Shown here: positions 21,948 through 30,842 of the stretch, piece after piece
How the letters are laid out: each line of letters begins with the position of its first letter
How positions within the stretch are numbered: the first letter of the stretch is position 1
From: an uncultured Pseudomonas sp.
GTDB lineage: Bacteria; Pseudomonadota; Gammaproteobacteria; Pseudomonadales; Pseudomonadaceae
DNA: 64,000 nt
Direction: 5' to 3'
Assembly: GCF_913777995.1 (NCBI RefSeq)
Contig: NZ_CAJYVE010000004.1
Location: forward strand, 1-64,000
Notes under the pieces: generated by a model
What the model saw: only the letters and a program-made list of their open reading frames with translations
The model's database searches: none
Told to the model about the DNA's origin: nothing
Translations under genes and position numbers: made by a program

Positions 21948-22015
21948 AATAAAAGCCGGGAAGTGTTTAGCCGAACGGTACTGCATCTAATGCCGCGCCT
22001 TCCGGGTGAGGCGCC

Positions 22016-22807
22016 TCAGCGGTGGGTGGCAATCCAGATCAGCAACCCCGCCTGAAACACCGCAAAAGTCACCAGGCAGGCGATGGTGAAGCGCAGGCCG
22101 GCGTCGTCGCGGCGGTACTGGTTGACTCGTTCCTCATGCTTGCGGATGGTCACTTCCTGTTCCTGCAGCCGCTGCTCGGCCTTTTCCAGCATCTGCGCGG
22201 CGTCGAGAATCTCGACGATCTGCACCTTTTCGTTGTTCCAGGTGTTGTTCAGGTTACCGACCTGTACTTCGTTGATGCTGCCCTTCATGTGCTGGGCATC
22301 GGCATAGCCGACCTGGAAGCCCTGGGTGCGCAGGAAGTGATCGCGGCGCAGGCGGGTGTCTTCGTTCAGCCCGTCTTTGCTGGCCAGCGGGAAGCTGTCG
22401 ATCTTGTAGCCGGACCAGTGTTTCTGTGCCCAGTGGATGGCGTGGGCCATGATGAAGCGGCCCAGGCCACGGTTCCAGGGTTCGACCTGCAGCCCTGAAT
22501 CCGGTGCGAAGCGCACGGTGCGGGTCTGATGGTCGGCCCAGACGTCCAGGTGGTTCTGTTCGCGACGCACGCGCTGGCCGGGCAGCTGGATGTTCAGGCG
22601 CAGCAGGCTGAGCTCCTTGCTGTGTCGCTCGGCCTTGCCGAGCTGCACGAAGCGCAGTGGCCGCCCGCCGGTGGCGCGATCGGTGGGCAGCGGGGCCAGG
22701 CGCAGCATCTGGAAGTGTTCGGGTACAACATCGTCCCACGGCTGTGGCGGTGCGGCGTTGTCATCGGTTTCGGCGGTCTTTTCGACAGCCTCGGTGCTTT
22801 CGGTCAT
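22016..22807 (-). CDS. Conserved hypothetical protein with C-terminal membrane anchor
   Basis: A 263-residue protein. Residues 1-30 are acidic and low in complexity, the middle is soluble (HFQMLRLAPLPTD...), residues about 200-240 are charged and helical (QMLEKAEQRLQEQEVTIRKH), suggesting a coiled coil, and one hydrophobic helix ends the chain (LRFTIACLVTFAVFQAGLLI). It would be a tail-anchored inner-membrane protein facing the cytoplasm. The ATG at 22807 avoids an unlikely Pro/Gly-rich extension. It is conserved between prmB and aroC in Pseudomonas. Function not recognised. Confidence 0.75.
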   Translation of the reverse strand: MTESTEAVEKTAETDDNAAPPQPWDDVVPEHFQMLRLAPLPTDRATGGRPLRFVQLGKAERHSKELSLLRLNIQLPGQRVRREQNHLDVWADHQTRTVRFAPDSGLQVEPWNRGLGRFIMAHAIHWAQKHWSGYKIDSFPLASKDGLNEDTRLRRDHFLRTQGFQVGYADAQHMKGSINEVQVGNLNNTWNNEKVQIVEILDAAQMLEKAEQRLQEQEVTIRKHEERVNQYRRDDAGLRFTIACLVTFAVFQAGLLIWIATHR

Positions 22808-22883
22808 GCGTGACGATCCTGTCCAGGGCCCTGGTGGCAGACATCCTGCCAATTGTCTGCGTATCGGCCTGTCGGCCGATTTC

Positions 22884-23873
22884 TTAAGTTTTCGGCGAAA
22901 TGGTCGGCAACTGGTCGATGAACTGCACGATCTGCTCGGTCAGTTCACTGGCCAGCGGCAGGTTCGGGTTGCGGTACGAGCGCAACTGCTGCTGCAGGTC
23001 CTGCGGCACGATGCGCAGCACGTGGTTCATGCCATCGATCAGTACCAGGCGGGCGTCGGGCCGCGCCTTGTGCAGCCGTTCGGCGTCTTCGACGTTGACC
23101 TGGATGTCATGCCGTCCCTGGATGATCAGCGCCGGGACGCGGCTGTCGGCGAAGGCTTGCGCCGGGTCCTGGCGCAGCAGGGAAATCAGGTAGGGCTGCA
23201 CGCTGGGGCGAAACACCACCTGCAGATCGGGCGGCACCTGGTCGTCGGTACGACCGGCCTTGAGTTCATCGAGCAGCTCCTGGCTGCGCTGCTGCAAGGG
23301 GGCCGGCAGGCGCTCGCGCAGTTGTTCGCGCAGCACCTGGTCGACCGGGCGGCCGGTACCGGCCACGCTGATCAACGCGCTGGCCCCCGCCTGGCGGGCT
23401 GCCAGCGAGGCGATCAGCGCGCCTTCGCTGTGGCCGAGCAGAACCAGCGGGCCGAGGCGACTGTCGCTCTTCAGCTGGCGGCTCCAGGCCAGTACGTCAG
23501 CCACGTAGCGCTCGACGCTGAGATCTCGCTCGTTGGGCGTGGCCGCCTTGCTGGCCGCCACACCGCGCTTGTCATAGCGCACGCTGGCGATGTTATGCCG
23601 GGCCAGGGTCACGGCCAGTTGCTTGAGGCTGTCGTTGCGCCCGCCCTCGGGGTTGTTGCCGTTGCGGTCGGTCGGGCCGGAGCCCGCCACGATCAGCACC
23701 ACCGGCACCGGTGTGGTGGCGCGCGGCAGCAGCAGGGTGCCGTACAGGGTGCCGCGGTCGGTCTGCACGCTGATCGGTCGTTGCAATACGCTGGGGGCGG
23801 CCTGGGCGGCGCCCAGGACATTGAACAGGCAGAGCACGGTCAGGGCTTGCCGGAGGAATCTTGCGAGATGCAT
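22884..23873 (-). CDS. Alpha/beta hydrolase, secreted
   Basis: A 329-residue serine hydrolase. An N-terminal signal peptide (MHLARFLRQALTVLCLFNVL, cleavage after AAQA) points to the periplasm. The nucleophile elbow is LVLLGHSEGALIA near residue 138, the oxyanion region is IVAGSGPTDRNGNN, the acid is in IIQGRHDIQVN and the histidine in DGMNHVLRI. This layout matches the YqiA/BAAT-like group annotated as alpha/beta hydrolases; the substrate is unknown. No strong ribosome site precedes the ATG at 23873, so the start is somewhat uncertain. It is divergent from aroC. Confidence 0.87.
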   Translation of the reverse strand: MHLARFLRQALTVLCLFNVLGAAQAAPSVLQRPISVQTDRGTLYGTLLLPRATTPVPVVLIVAGSGPTDRNGNNPEGGRNDSLKQLAVTLARHNIASVRYDKRGVAASKAATPNERDLSVERYVADVLAWSRQLKSDSRLGPLVLLGHSEGALIASLAARQAGASALISVAGTGRPVDQVLREQLRERLPAPLQQRSQELLDELKAGRTDDQVPPDLQVVFRPSVQPYLISLLRQDPAQAFADSRVPALIIQGRHDIQVNVEDAERLHKARPDARLVLIDGMNHVLRIVPQDLQQQLRSYRNPNLPLASELTEQIVQFIDQLPTISPKT

Positions 23874-24057
23874 CAGATGGCCATTATTGAGGAGTTGAGC
23901 CTTGGACGCGTGGCCTGCCTGAAGGTTCGAGGGTGAACTGCACGGCCAGCCTGCGTATACTGCGCGCCTGCCCAGGGTCTGTACGAAAGGTCGATGATCG
24001 TGCTCAGCGATGTTTCGTACACAACCTGATCGAACTGGTCTTTCTCGGAGCCTCTGC

Positions 24058-25149
24058 ATGTCCGGCAACACTTTCGGCAAGCTGTTCACTGTCACCACCG
24101 CCGGCGAAAGCCATGGCCCGGCGCTGGTCGCTATCGTCGATGGCTGCCCGCCCGGCGTCGAGCTGTGCGTCGAAGACCTGCAGCGTGACCTGGATCGTCG
24201 CAAGCCGGGTACCAGCCGTCACACCACGCAGCGCCAGGAGGCCGATGAGGTCGAGATCCTCTCCGGCGTATTCGAGGGTCGCACCACCGGCACCTCCATC
24301 GGCCTGCTGATCCGCAACACCGACCAGAAGTCCAAGGACTATTCGGCGATCAAGGACCAGTTCCGCCCGGCCCACGCCGACTACACCTACCACCACAAGT
24401 ACGGCGAGCGCGACTACCGTGGCGGTGGCCGCAGCTCGGCGCGCGAGACCGCCATGCGCGTGGCGGCCGGCGCCATCGCCAAGAAGTATCTGGCCAGCCA
24501 GGGCATCCGCGTGCGTGGCTACATGAGCCAGCTCGGGCCGATCCCCATCGAATTCAAGACCTGGGACTGCGTCGAGCAGAACGCCTTCTTCTCGCCCGAC
24601 CCGGACAAGGTGCCCGAGCTGGAAGCCTACATGGACCAGTTGCGTCGTGATCAGGATTCGGTGGGCGCGAAGATCACCGTGGTCGCCGAAGGCGTGATGC
24701 CGGGCCTGGGCGAGCCGATCTTCGACCGCCTGGATGCCGACCTGGCCCATGCGCTGATGAGCATCAATGCAGTCAAGGGCGTGGAGATCGGTGCCGGTTT
24801 CGCCAGTGTCGCGCAACGCGGTACCGAGCACCGTGACGAGCTGACCCCGGAGGGTTTCCTGTCCAACCAGGCCGGCGGCATCCTCGGCGGTATTTCCTCC
24901 GGCCAGCCGATCGTTGCGCACCTGGCGCTCAAGCCGACCTCGAGCATCACCACCCCTGGGCGTTCCATCGATGTGCATGGCAACTCGGTGGATGTCATCA
25001 CCAAGGGCCGGCACGACCCCTGTGTCGGCATTCGCGCCACACCCATCGCCGAGGCGATGATGGCCATCGTGCTGCTCGACCATCTGATGCGCCATCGGGC
25101 ACAGAACGCCGACGTGCGTGTCACCACGCCAGTGCTCGGCCAGTTGTAA
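24058..25149 (+). CDS. aroC: Chorismate synthase
   Basis: Converts 5-enolpyruvylshikimate 3-phosphate to chorismate with reduced FMN, the last step of the shikimate pathway. The 363-residue protein has the three family signatures: [18 protein letters not shown] at the N-terminus, [20 protein letters not shown] with the active-site residues near residue 117, and [17 protein letters not shown] near 320. The ATG at 24058 follows a tcggagcctctgc site. A TATACT hexamer lies at 23956-23961. The MFS gene begins 6 bases after its stop, so the two are probably co-transcribed. Confidence 0.97.
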   Translation: MSGNTFGKLFTVTTAGESHGPALVAIVDGCPPGVELCVEDLQRDLDRRKPGTSRHTTQRQEADEVEILSGVFEGRTTGTSIGLLIRNTDQKSKDYSAIKDQFRPAHADYTYHHKYGERDYRGGGRSSARETAMRVAAGAIAKKYLASQGIRVRGYMSQLGPIPIEFKTWDCVEQNAFFSPDPDKVPELEAYMDQLRRDQDSVGAKITVVAEGVMPGLGEPIFDRLDADLAHALMSINAVKGVEIGAGFASVAQRGTEHRDELTPEGFLSNQAGGILGGISSGQPIVAHLALKPTSSITTPGRSIDVHGNSVDVITKGRHDPCVGIRATPIAEAMMAIVLLDHLMRHRAQNADVRVTTPVLGQL

Positions 25150-25155
25150 GGCGCC

Positions 25156-26316
25156 TTGGCCGAGCCGTCCTCGGGCAGCCTGCCGTACTGGCGGCTGTCC
25201 GGCTTCTACCTGTTCTATTTCGCGTTGCTCGGCGCCTCGGCGCCGTTCCTGGCGCTCTATCTGCATTACCTGGGGTTCCCCAGCGCGCGCATTGGCGAGT
25301 TGCTGGCCATTCCCATGCTGATGCGCTGCATCGCTCCCAATCTGTGGGGCTGGCTGGGCGACCGCACCGGCCAGCGGCTGGTCATCGTGCGCGCTGGCGC
25401 AGCCTGTACCCTGCTGGCCTTTTCGCTGATCCTGGTGGACAAGAGCTACCTCTGGCTGGCCATGGTCATGGCCTTGCACGCGTTCTTCTGGCACGCGATT
25501 CTGCCGCAGTTCGAGGTCATCACCCTGGCACACCTGAAGGATCAGCCCTGGCGCTACAGCCAGGTGCGTCTTTGGGGCTCGGTGGGCTTCATGCTCGCCG
25601 TCGTGGTGCTGGGGCTGGCCCTGGAGTGGTTCAGCCTGGCGCTCTATCCGTGGATCGTCATGACGATCATGGCCGGTATCGCGCTGGCCAGTTGGCAGGT
25701 GCCCAATGCCCAGCCCGCCGTCGATGCCGAGACACATGGCGCCAGCGGTTTCCTGGCTCAGTTGCTGCGCCCAGGCGTGCTGGCGTTCTATGGCAGCGTG
25801 GCCCTGATGCAGCTCAGCCACGGGCCTTACTACACCTTCCTGACTCTGCACCTCGAAGCCCTCGGCTACAGCCGCGGAATGATCGGCTTACTCTGGGCGC
25901 TGGGCGTGGTCGCCGAAGTGTTGATGTTCATGGCCATGGGGCGGATCCTGCAGCGTTTTGCGGTACGCCAGGTCCTGATGCTCAGTTTCCTGTTCGCCGC
26001 GCTGCGTTGGCTGCTGCTGGGCCAGTGGGCCGACCATCTGCTGGTGCTGCTGCCGGTGCAACTGTTGCACGCCGCCACCTTCGGCAGTTTTCACGCCGCG
26101 GCGGTTCATTTCGTGCGCCACAGCTTCGGCGCGCGCCAGCAGGGCCAGGGCCAGGCGTTCTATGCGGCGCTGTCGGGCATCGGTGGGGCGCTGGGTGCGC
26201 TGTATTCCGGCTATGCCTGGACCAGTCTGGGGCCTGCCTGGACCTTCGCCATCGCCAGCCTGGCGGCACTGGGTGCCAGCCTGCTGATCCTATATCTACC
26301 GCGCCGGGCCGTCTGA
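25156..26316 (+). CDS. MFS transporter, phenylpropionate-permease-like
   Basis: A 386-residue inner-membrane protein with 12 predicted helices, of the MFS_1-like/HcaT (PPP) family: YWRLSGFYLFYFALLGASAP opens helix 1, and GWLGDRTGQRLVIVR is the loop 2-3 signature. The TTG start at 25156 is 6 bases beyond the aroC stop, implying translational coupling. The aroC-MFS pair is conserved in Pseudomonas. The substrate is unknown; an aromatic acid would suit both family and neighbour, but this is inference. Confidence 0.88.
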   Translation: MAEPSSGSLPYWRLSGFYLFYFALLGASAPFLALYLHYLGFPSARIGELLAIPMLMRCIAPNLWGWLGDRTGQRLVIVRAGAACTLLAFSLILVDKSYLWLAMVMALHAFFWHAILPQFEVITLAHLKDQPWRYSQVRLWGSVGFMLAVVVLGLALEWFSLALYPWIVMTIMAGIALASWQVPNAQPAVDAETHGASGFLAQLLRPGVLAFYGSVALMQLSHGPYYTFLTLHLEALGYSRGMIGLLWALGVVAEVLMFMAMGRILQRFAVRQVLMLSFLFAALRWLLLGQWADHLLVLLPVQLLHAATFGSFHAAAVHFVRHSFGARQQGQGQAFYAALSGIGGALGALYSGYAWTSLGPAWTFAIASLAALGASLLILYLPRRAV

Positions 26317-26389
26317 TGGTCGCCGGCAACCCGTGTTTCGTTTCGAGCCGGCGGCGACGCCTTCGCTGTGCCGGCCAAGGAGTCCTTCG

Positions 26390-26914
26390 ATGAGCAGCCT
26401 GTTCGTTTACTCACTGTCCAGCCCCGAGGTCCCCCTGAAGGTCCTCAACCACCTTGAGGACATCGCCGCGACCCTGGCCGGGCAGGGCATCGGTTTTGCC
26501 CGGCGCACGGTGCAGGGGCGGGTGGCGCCGGGTGAACTGGACGCCGCTGCCCAGGCCCAGTTGCAGGCCGCTTGTGCCGAATACGGTCTGAGCGTTCGCC
26601 AGGTGGTCAGCCAGGACGGGCCGCAAGATCCACTCCCGGCTGGCTGGACCGAAGAACATCGCACGGGCACCGACGAACTGCGTTGGTTCCTGGCCGGGCG
26701 GGCCATGGTCTATCTGCGCCAGGGTGATTGCGTGCAGGTACTGGTCTGCGAAAAGCATGACCTGCTCCAGCTGCCGGCCGGCACCGCGCACTGGGTCGAT
26801 AGCGGCGACAACCCTTGCCTGGTTGTGGCCAGGCTGGCTGCCGCGGCCGATGAGCAGCCCGACCAGGCCACCGGTGACGACATCGCCCGGCGTTTCCCGC
26901 GCCTGGATTACTGA
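26390..26914 (+). CDS. Acireductone dioxygenase-like cupin, probably metal-site variant
   Basis: A 174-residue protein that aligns by eye to the ARD/MtnD family of the methionine salvage pathway (DELRWFLAGRAMVYLRQGD, LVCEKHDLLQLPAGTAHW). True ARDs bind Fe or Ni through HxHx3E plus a later His. Here the motif reads H90-R-T92-G-T-D-E96, so the second His is Thr, while E96 and H134 are kept. Activity is therefore doubtful. No other mtn gene is nearby. The ATG at 26390 follows AAGGAG. It comes 73 bases after the MFS gene on the same strand. Confidence 0.8.
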   Translation: MSSLFVYSLSSPEVPLKVLNHLEDIAATLAGQGIGFARRTVQGRVAPGELDAAAQAQLQAACAEYGLSVRQVVSQDGPQDPLPAGWTEEHRTGTDELRWFLAGRAMVYLRQGDCVQVLVCEKHDLLQLPAGTAHWVDSGDNPCLVVARLAAAADEQPDQATGDDIARRFPRLDY

Positions 26915-27213
26915 ACCCGTCACTGCCCTGGGCCGGGTGTGTTTCCGCCTGTGCCGGCCGCGTTAGCCGCAATACAGGTCAGCAGGCGTGATCCGGGCCG
27001 GTCCCTTTCAGGGTGTCTTGGTCTTTGCAGTAAACGTCGGGCGAGTCCGAGCTTCGGGTAGGACTTGCGTCGTCTGAAAGTCAGCAAGTGCTGATTGTTC
27101 ACCTGGGGGATAAACGGCTTTTCGCTTCATGTAAGTTCGCCGGCTGGATCAACCCGTGTCGTCCGCGCCGCCTTGCAGCGGCGTGACGCCGTGCCAGGAC
27201 CCGCCGCACGATC

Positions 27214-27906
27214 ATGAACTTACTCGTAAGACAGATGCTGAGCAGTATCGCCGAACCGGATGGCCGTCTGGCCATCGAAAACGCCTTGCACTGGCTGTGT
27301 CAGGAGTGCCACTGCACGCTGGCGCTGTTCTATCAGTTCAAGGGACCCCTGTTGCTGACCTGTGTGGGGGCCAACCTGCCGCCCGCCCAGGCGGACTTCT
27401 TCCTCAAGGATTACCCGTTGGCCGATGACCCCGTGGTGCGTCATTGTCGCAACCAGCTCGGCTTCGTCGACTGGCGCGACGCACTGCGGCTGTACCCGGC
27501 GCCCCCGCATTATCTGCAGGCGTTGCGCCGAGCCGGGCTGCTGCCTGCGCAGTCCTACGGTTACGCCAGTCATTGCTCGGCCAGTACCGGGGTCATCTCG
27601 GTGTGCACGCTGGGCGGTTTGCAACGCCATCTGGATAACGAAGACAAGTACCTGGTCAGCAGCCTGGTACCGGTGCTGCATCTGGTCGGGCGGGGTGTGC
27701 CGCTGCGCTCCCAGGCGCTCAGCGAGCGCGAACTGGAGATTCTGCGCTGGGCGCGGGAGGGCAAGACCAACCATGAGATTTCACGTATCCGGGCGGTTTC
27801 CGAGTCGACGGTGAAGTATCACTTCAAGGCCATCTACGGCAAGTTGGGAGTGGCCAACCGCGCCCAGGCGGTGGGCGAGGCGTTGTGCCGCGGACTCATT
27901 CACTGA
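27214..27906 (+). CDS. LuxR family transcriptional regulator (autoinducer-domain-like)
   Basis: A 230-residue regulator: an N-terminal sensor domain resembling autoinducer-binding domains (about residues 15-150) and a C-terminal LuxR helix-turn-helix (LSERELEILRWAREGKTNHE, then VSESTVKYHFKAIYGKLG). In the sensor, DDPVV matches the conserved Asp-Pro and FVDW the following Trp, but the positions of the two upstream aromatic ligand contacts of LasR/TraR appear to be Gln and Phe. No luxI-type synthase is nearby, so it is a LuxR solo. A separate promoter in the 299-base upstream gap is likely. Confidence 0.85.
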   Translation: MNLLVRQMLSSIAEPDGRLAIENALHWLCQECHCTLALFYQFKGPLLLTCVGANLPPAQADFFLKDYPLADDPVVRHCRNQLGFVDWRDALRLYPAPPHYLQALRRAGLLPAQSYGYASHCSASTGVISVCTLGGLQRHLDNEDKYLVSSLVPVLHLVGRGVPLRSQALSERELEILRWAREGKTNHEISRIRAVSESTVKYHFKAIYGKLGVANRAQAVGEALCRGLIH

Positions 27907-27927
27907 GCGGGGGCATTACGCACGGGC

Positions 27928-27956
27928 AAAAAAAACCGCAGCGCCAAGGCTGCGGT
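27928..27956 (-). terminator. Rho-independent terminator after the DUF3509 gene
   Basis: A stem (ccgcagc/gctgcgg, 6-base loop) has an A8 run on its left, which is a U-run for the minus strand. It lies about 50 bases past the DUF3509 stop and just after the convergent luxR-type gene. Confidence 0.85.
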
Positions 27957-28007
27957 ACAAACGAGGGTGTGGAAATGCAGTGGGCGGCGCCGAATGGCGC
28001 CATCGAC

Positions 28008-28286
28008 TCAGCGGCTGTGATAGGTCGGCAGGTCGAAACGGTGCTGGCTTTGCAGCATCGAAATGGCTGGCAGCTCGCTGGCTTGTGCGGCGAGGTCGCG
28101 ACGGATGGCACTGATGACCCATTCCAGTTGCACGGGGGTATGAAGCTGAGCGTAAGACACGCAGCGACGAGTCTCCTTGCCTTGCTGGTCACGCAGGGTC
28201 AGCAGCACGCCGCCGTCTGGGCGAGCCTGGGTGGTGACCTGATAGTCGGAGAAGACCGAGGCGAATTTTTCCTGAATGAAAGTCAT
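28008..28286 (-). CDS. DUF3509 family protein
   Basis: A 92-residue soluble protein of the Pseudomonas family DUF3509: MTFIQEKFASVFSDYQVTTQ, then DGGVLLTLRD and the conserved WVISAIRRDLAAQ helix. GGAG lies 10 bases before the ATG at 28286. Genomes of this genus carry several paralogues; none has a firm function. It is divergent from the ankyrin gene across an AT-rich spacer, and its own terminator follows. Confidence 0.85.
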   Translation of the reverse strand: MTFIQEKFASVFSDYQVTTQARPDGGVLLTLRDQQGKETRRCVSYAQLHTPVQLEWVISAIRRDLAAQASELPAISMLQSQHRFDLPTYHSR

Positions 28287-28616
28287 GTCTGGCAGCTCCA
28301 TTAGTCCAAGCAATGGGAAAACGTTCTGACCTAATGGATTGCAGTGTCTGTGCCAGACTTGATAAATAATTAAATCCTTTAAAATCAATGACTTAAAAAA
28401 CCAGTTCAAATCGTGCGTCGTGCAATTTGCATGAATGCCCGTCGGGCATCCTGCATTTTGCCGGTCGTCCCACAACCGCGAAAGGCCGGTAGAGTTCCGC
28501 AATCTTCTCTATCAATCTGATAGACGCGACGGTTTTGACGCAGAACGAACCGCCGGTAAGACTGGCGGTCATCTGTTGCAAGACATAGATGCCGGATTCG
28601 CCACAAGGAGCGCCAC
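28287..28616. other. AT-rich divergent promoter region
   Basis: This 330-base spacer between the DUF3509 and ankyrin genes contains a strongly AT-rich tract (28355-28410). A 6-bp palindrome, CTATCA-ATC-TGATAG, lies at 28509-28523. No coding frame with a ribosome site is seen. Confidence 0.55.
28509..28523. promoter_or_regulatory. CTAT-N7-ATAG palindrome upstream of the ankyrin gene
   Basis: The palindrome CTATCAATCTGATAG contains CTAT and ATAG separated by seven bases, as in the centre of the tandem OxyR consensus. The outer half-sites are poor matches. It is 94 bases before the ankyrin start. A regulatory role is inferred only. Confidence 0.3.
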
Positions 28617-29144
28617 ATGACCGATGCACACCCCAACGCCGCCCAGGTAATGACCGATGAAGAAGCCGCCGAGTTCGCTGAGCAGGTCTTCGATGTCGCT
28701 CGCCAGGGTGATGCCCTGATGCTCGAGCGCCTGCTGGAGAAGGGCCTGCCGGTCAACCTGCGCAATCACAAGGGCGACACGCTGCTGATGCTGGCCAGTT
28801 ATCACGGGCATCTGCCAGCGGTGCAGGTGCTGCTGCGTCATAAGGCTGACCCCGAGATTCGTAACGACAACGGCCAGAGCCCGATCGCCGGCGCAGCCTT
28901 CAAGGGCGACCTAGCGGTGGTCAAAGCGTTGATCGAGGCCGGTGCCAGCGTGGAGGGGGCCTCGGCCGATGGACGCACTGCGTTGATGATGGCGGCGATG
29001 TTCAATCGCACGGCGATTGTTGACTATCTGCTGGCGCAAGGCGCCGACCCACTGGCGCGTGATGCGCGTGGCGTGACCGCGCTGGGTGCTGCGCAGGCCA
29101 TGGGCGCTCCGGAGACAGCCGAGCAACTGGCCCGCTTCGGCTGA
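28617..29144 (+). CDS. Ankyrin repeat protein
   Basis: A 175-residue cytoplasmic protein with about four ankyrin repeats between residues 40 and 170 (KGDTLLMLASYHGHLPAVQV, NGQSPIAGAAFKGDLAVVKA, DGRTALMMAAMFNRTAIVDY, RGVTALGAAQAMGAPETAEQ). There is no signal peptide or membrane helix. It resembles Pseudomonas AnkB-like proteins, one of which supports catalase activity in P. aeruginosa, but no catalase gene is adjacent. ACAAGGAG precedes the ATG. It would work by protein-protein binding; the partner is unknown. Confidence 0.88.
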   Translation: MTDAHPNAAQVMTDEEAAEFAEQVFDVARQGDALMLERLLEKGLPVNLRNHKGDTLLMLASYHGHLPAVQVLLRHKADPEIRNDNGQSPIAGAAFKGDLAVVKALIEAGASVEGASADGRTALMMAAMFNRTAIVDYLLAQGADPLARDARGVTALGAAQAMGAPETAEQLARFG

Positions 29145-29214
29145 CCCTGGCGATGGAGGCGGGCGGGTTTTCCCGTTATCCTGCGCGCCTCTTTTCGCCG
29201 GCCGAGGATCCCCC

Positions 29215-29739
29215 ATGAAAGCTTCACTGCTCGAACTCATCAGCAAGATCAGCTCCGGCTGCATGAGCGAGCCGGATATCGAGCGCATTGCCGACGAAGC
29301 CGCGCAGGCCTACGCCGACCCGGCGGGTTTCCTGGCGGCCAATCCCGACATCAACTACGACGACAGCTTTCCGATCCCCCTGGGTGAGTGGGTGGTGGTG
29401 GGCAGCCTGCCGGACACCGTGTTGTTCCAGGCCGACAGCTACATGGACCTGTTCGCGCAGATCGTCGCCTCGTTCGGGCCCAGCGTGCCGTTCAACATCA
29501 AGCCCAAGCAACTGGCCAAGACCGAGCCGCTGACCGCCCTGAATCGCATCCAGATCCAGCTCGGCAGCATGAACAAGGAGATGGGCGGCTATGTACTGAT
29601 GGACTTCAGCCAGCCGCTGGATGACGAACTGCAGGCGGTGCTGGTGTACGGCTGTGACGAACAGCGGGTGCTGGAGCTGGCCGCCGAGGTCGGTATTCAT
29701 GCCGCCCCGGCGCTCAAGGCGCGCCAAGGCGAGGCCTGA
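29215..29739 (+). CDS. Conserved hypothetical protein
   Basis: A 174-residue soluble acidic protein starting MKASLLELISKISSGCMSEP. It contains INYDDSFPIPLGEWVVVGSLP and DFSQPLDDELQAVLVYGCDE. There is no signal peptide or membrane segment. The ATG at 29215 is preceded by gaggatcccc. It begins 70 bases after the ankyrin gene, with a TATCCT hexamer between. Convergent with the ZIP transporter gene, with only 4 bases between stops. Function not recognised. Confidence 0.8.
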   Translation: MKASLLELISKISSGCMSEPDIERIADEAAQAYADPAGFLAANPDINYDDSFPIPLGEWVVVGSLPDTVLFQADSYMDLFAQIVASFGPSVPFNIKPKQLAKTEPLTALNRIQIQLGSMNKEMGGYVLMDFSQPLDDELQAVLVYGCDEQRVLELAAEVGIHAAPALKARQGEA

Positions 29740-29743
29740 TCCG

Positions 29744-30670
29744 TCAGCCCAGCGCGGTATCGAGGAACATCATCACCGCAAAGCCGCCCATCAGGCCCAG
29801 GGTGGCCGAGGTCTGGTGACCATTGCGGTGGGTTTCCGGAATCACCTCGTGGGACACCACGAACAGCATCGCTCCGGCAGCCAGGCCCAGGCTCAGCGGG
29901 TAGGCGATGGCAAAACCGCTGGAAATGCCCAGCCCGACCACCGAGCCCAGGGGCTCCATCAGGCCCGAACCGACCGCGACCAGCATCGCCTTAAGCGGCG
30001 ACAGCCCGGTGGCACGCAGGGCAAGGGCCACTGCCAGGCCTTCAGGAATGTCCTGGATGGCGATGGCACTGGTCAGCGGCAAGCCGACGTTCATGTCGCC
30101 ACCGGCGAAACTGACGCCGATGGCCATGCCCTCGGGCAGGTTGTGCAGGGTGATGGCCAGCACGAACAGCCAGACCCGGTTGATGCGCTCGGATTCCGGT
30201 CCCTGGCGTCCGACGCTCTCGTGTTCGTGGGGGGTGAACTTGTCCAGGCCGAGCATCAGCAGCACGCCAAGGCCCAGGCCGGTGACCACCGTAGCCGCCG
30301 CCAGCGGCCCGGTGCCGGTGATCTCCCGCGCGGCATCCAGCCCCGGCAGGATCAGCGAAAAGGAACTGGCGGCGAGCATCATGCCTGCTGCGAAACCGAG
30401 CATGATGTCCTGGGTGCGCTGGCTGATGTCGCGCAGTACCACGGCCATGACCGCGCCCAGCGCGGTGGCCAGGAAACCGGCACTGCCGCCCAGCAGCGCG
30501 TGGTCGAGGTTGGCCTGGTTGGCGCCATTGAAGGCGTTGTAGAGACTGGCGACGCCCAGGCCCAGTACGATCAGGATGGCCAGCAGGAAACCCAGGCTGA
30601 GCAGGGGAGCGGCCTGGACCTGTGCGGACCAGGTCGAGCGCAGCGAGCGCAGTGGAGCAGGGGCGGGCAT
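29744..30670 (-). CDS. ZIP family divalent metal transporter
   Basis: A 308-residue inner-membrane protein of the ZIP/GufA type with about eight helices. The metal-binding helix motifs are intact: TLHNLPEGMAIGVSFAGG (helix IV) and AIQDIPEGLAVALAL (helix V). A short His/Glu cytoplasmic loop (KFTPHEHESVGRQ) precedes helix IV. It likely imports zinc or other divalent cations. The ATG at 30670 follows AGAGG; an ATG at 30736 would add 22 polar residues. The gene stands alone. Confidence 0.9.
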   Translation of the reverse strand: MPAPAPLRSLRSTWSAQVQAAPLLSLGFLLAILIVLGLGVASLYNAFNGANQANLDHALLGGSAGFLATALGAVMAVVLRDISQRTQDIMLGFAAGMMLAASSFSLILPGLDAAREITGTGPLAAATVVTGLGLGVLLMLGLDKFTPHEHESVGRQGPESERINRVWLFVLAITLHNLPEGMAIGVSFAGGDMNVGLPLTSAIAIQDIPEGLAVALALRATGLSPLKAMLVAVGSGLMEPLGSVVGLGISSGFAIAYPLSLGLAAGAMLFVVSHEVIPETHRNGHQTSATLGLMGGFAVMMFLDTALG

Positions 30671-30842
30671 GGCAGTGACCTCTTGTGAAACGATGCAGTT
30701 CTGGTTTGCGAGCGTTGCGGCGAGCGCTTGGTTCAATGGAAACCTTTCATCGCCGGCAGGTTCTGTAGTGGAACGCTCCTGGCCCGATATACCGGACAGG
30801 GGTCTGCCACAGCCTTACCACCTTTGTTCGGGGAGTACCATC

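Noticed and set aside
24004-25851. A 615-codon minus-strand frame antisense to aroC and the MFS gene
   Set aside because: Product is low-complexity His/Gln/Gly-rich; both plus-strand genes are certain.
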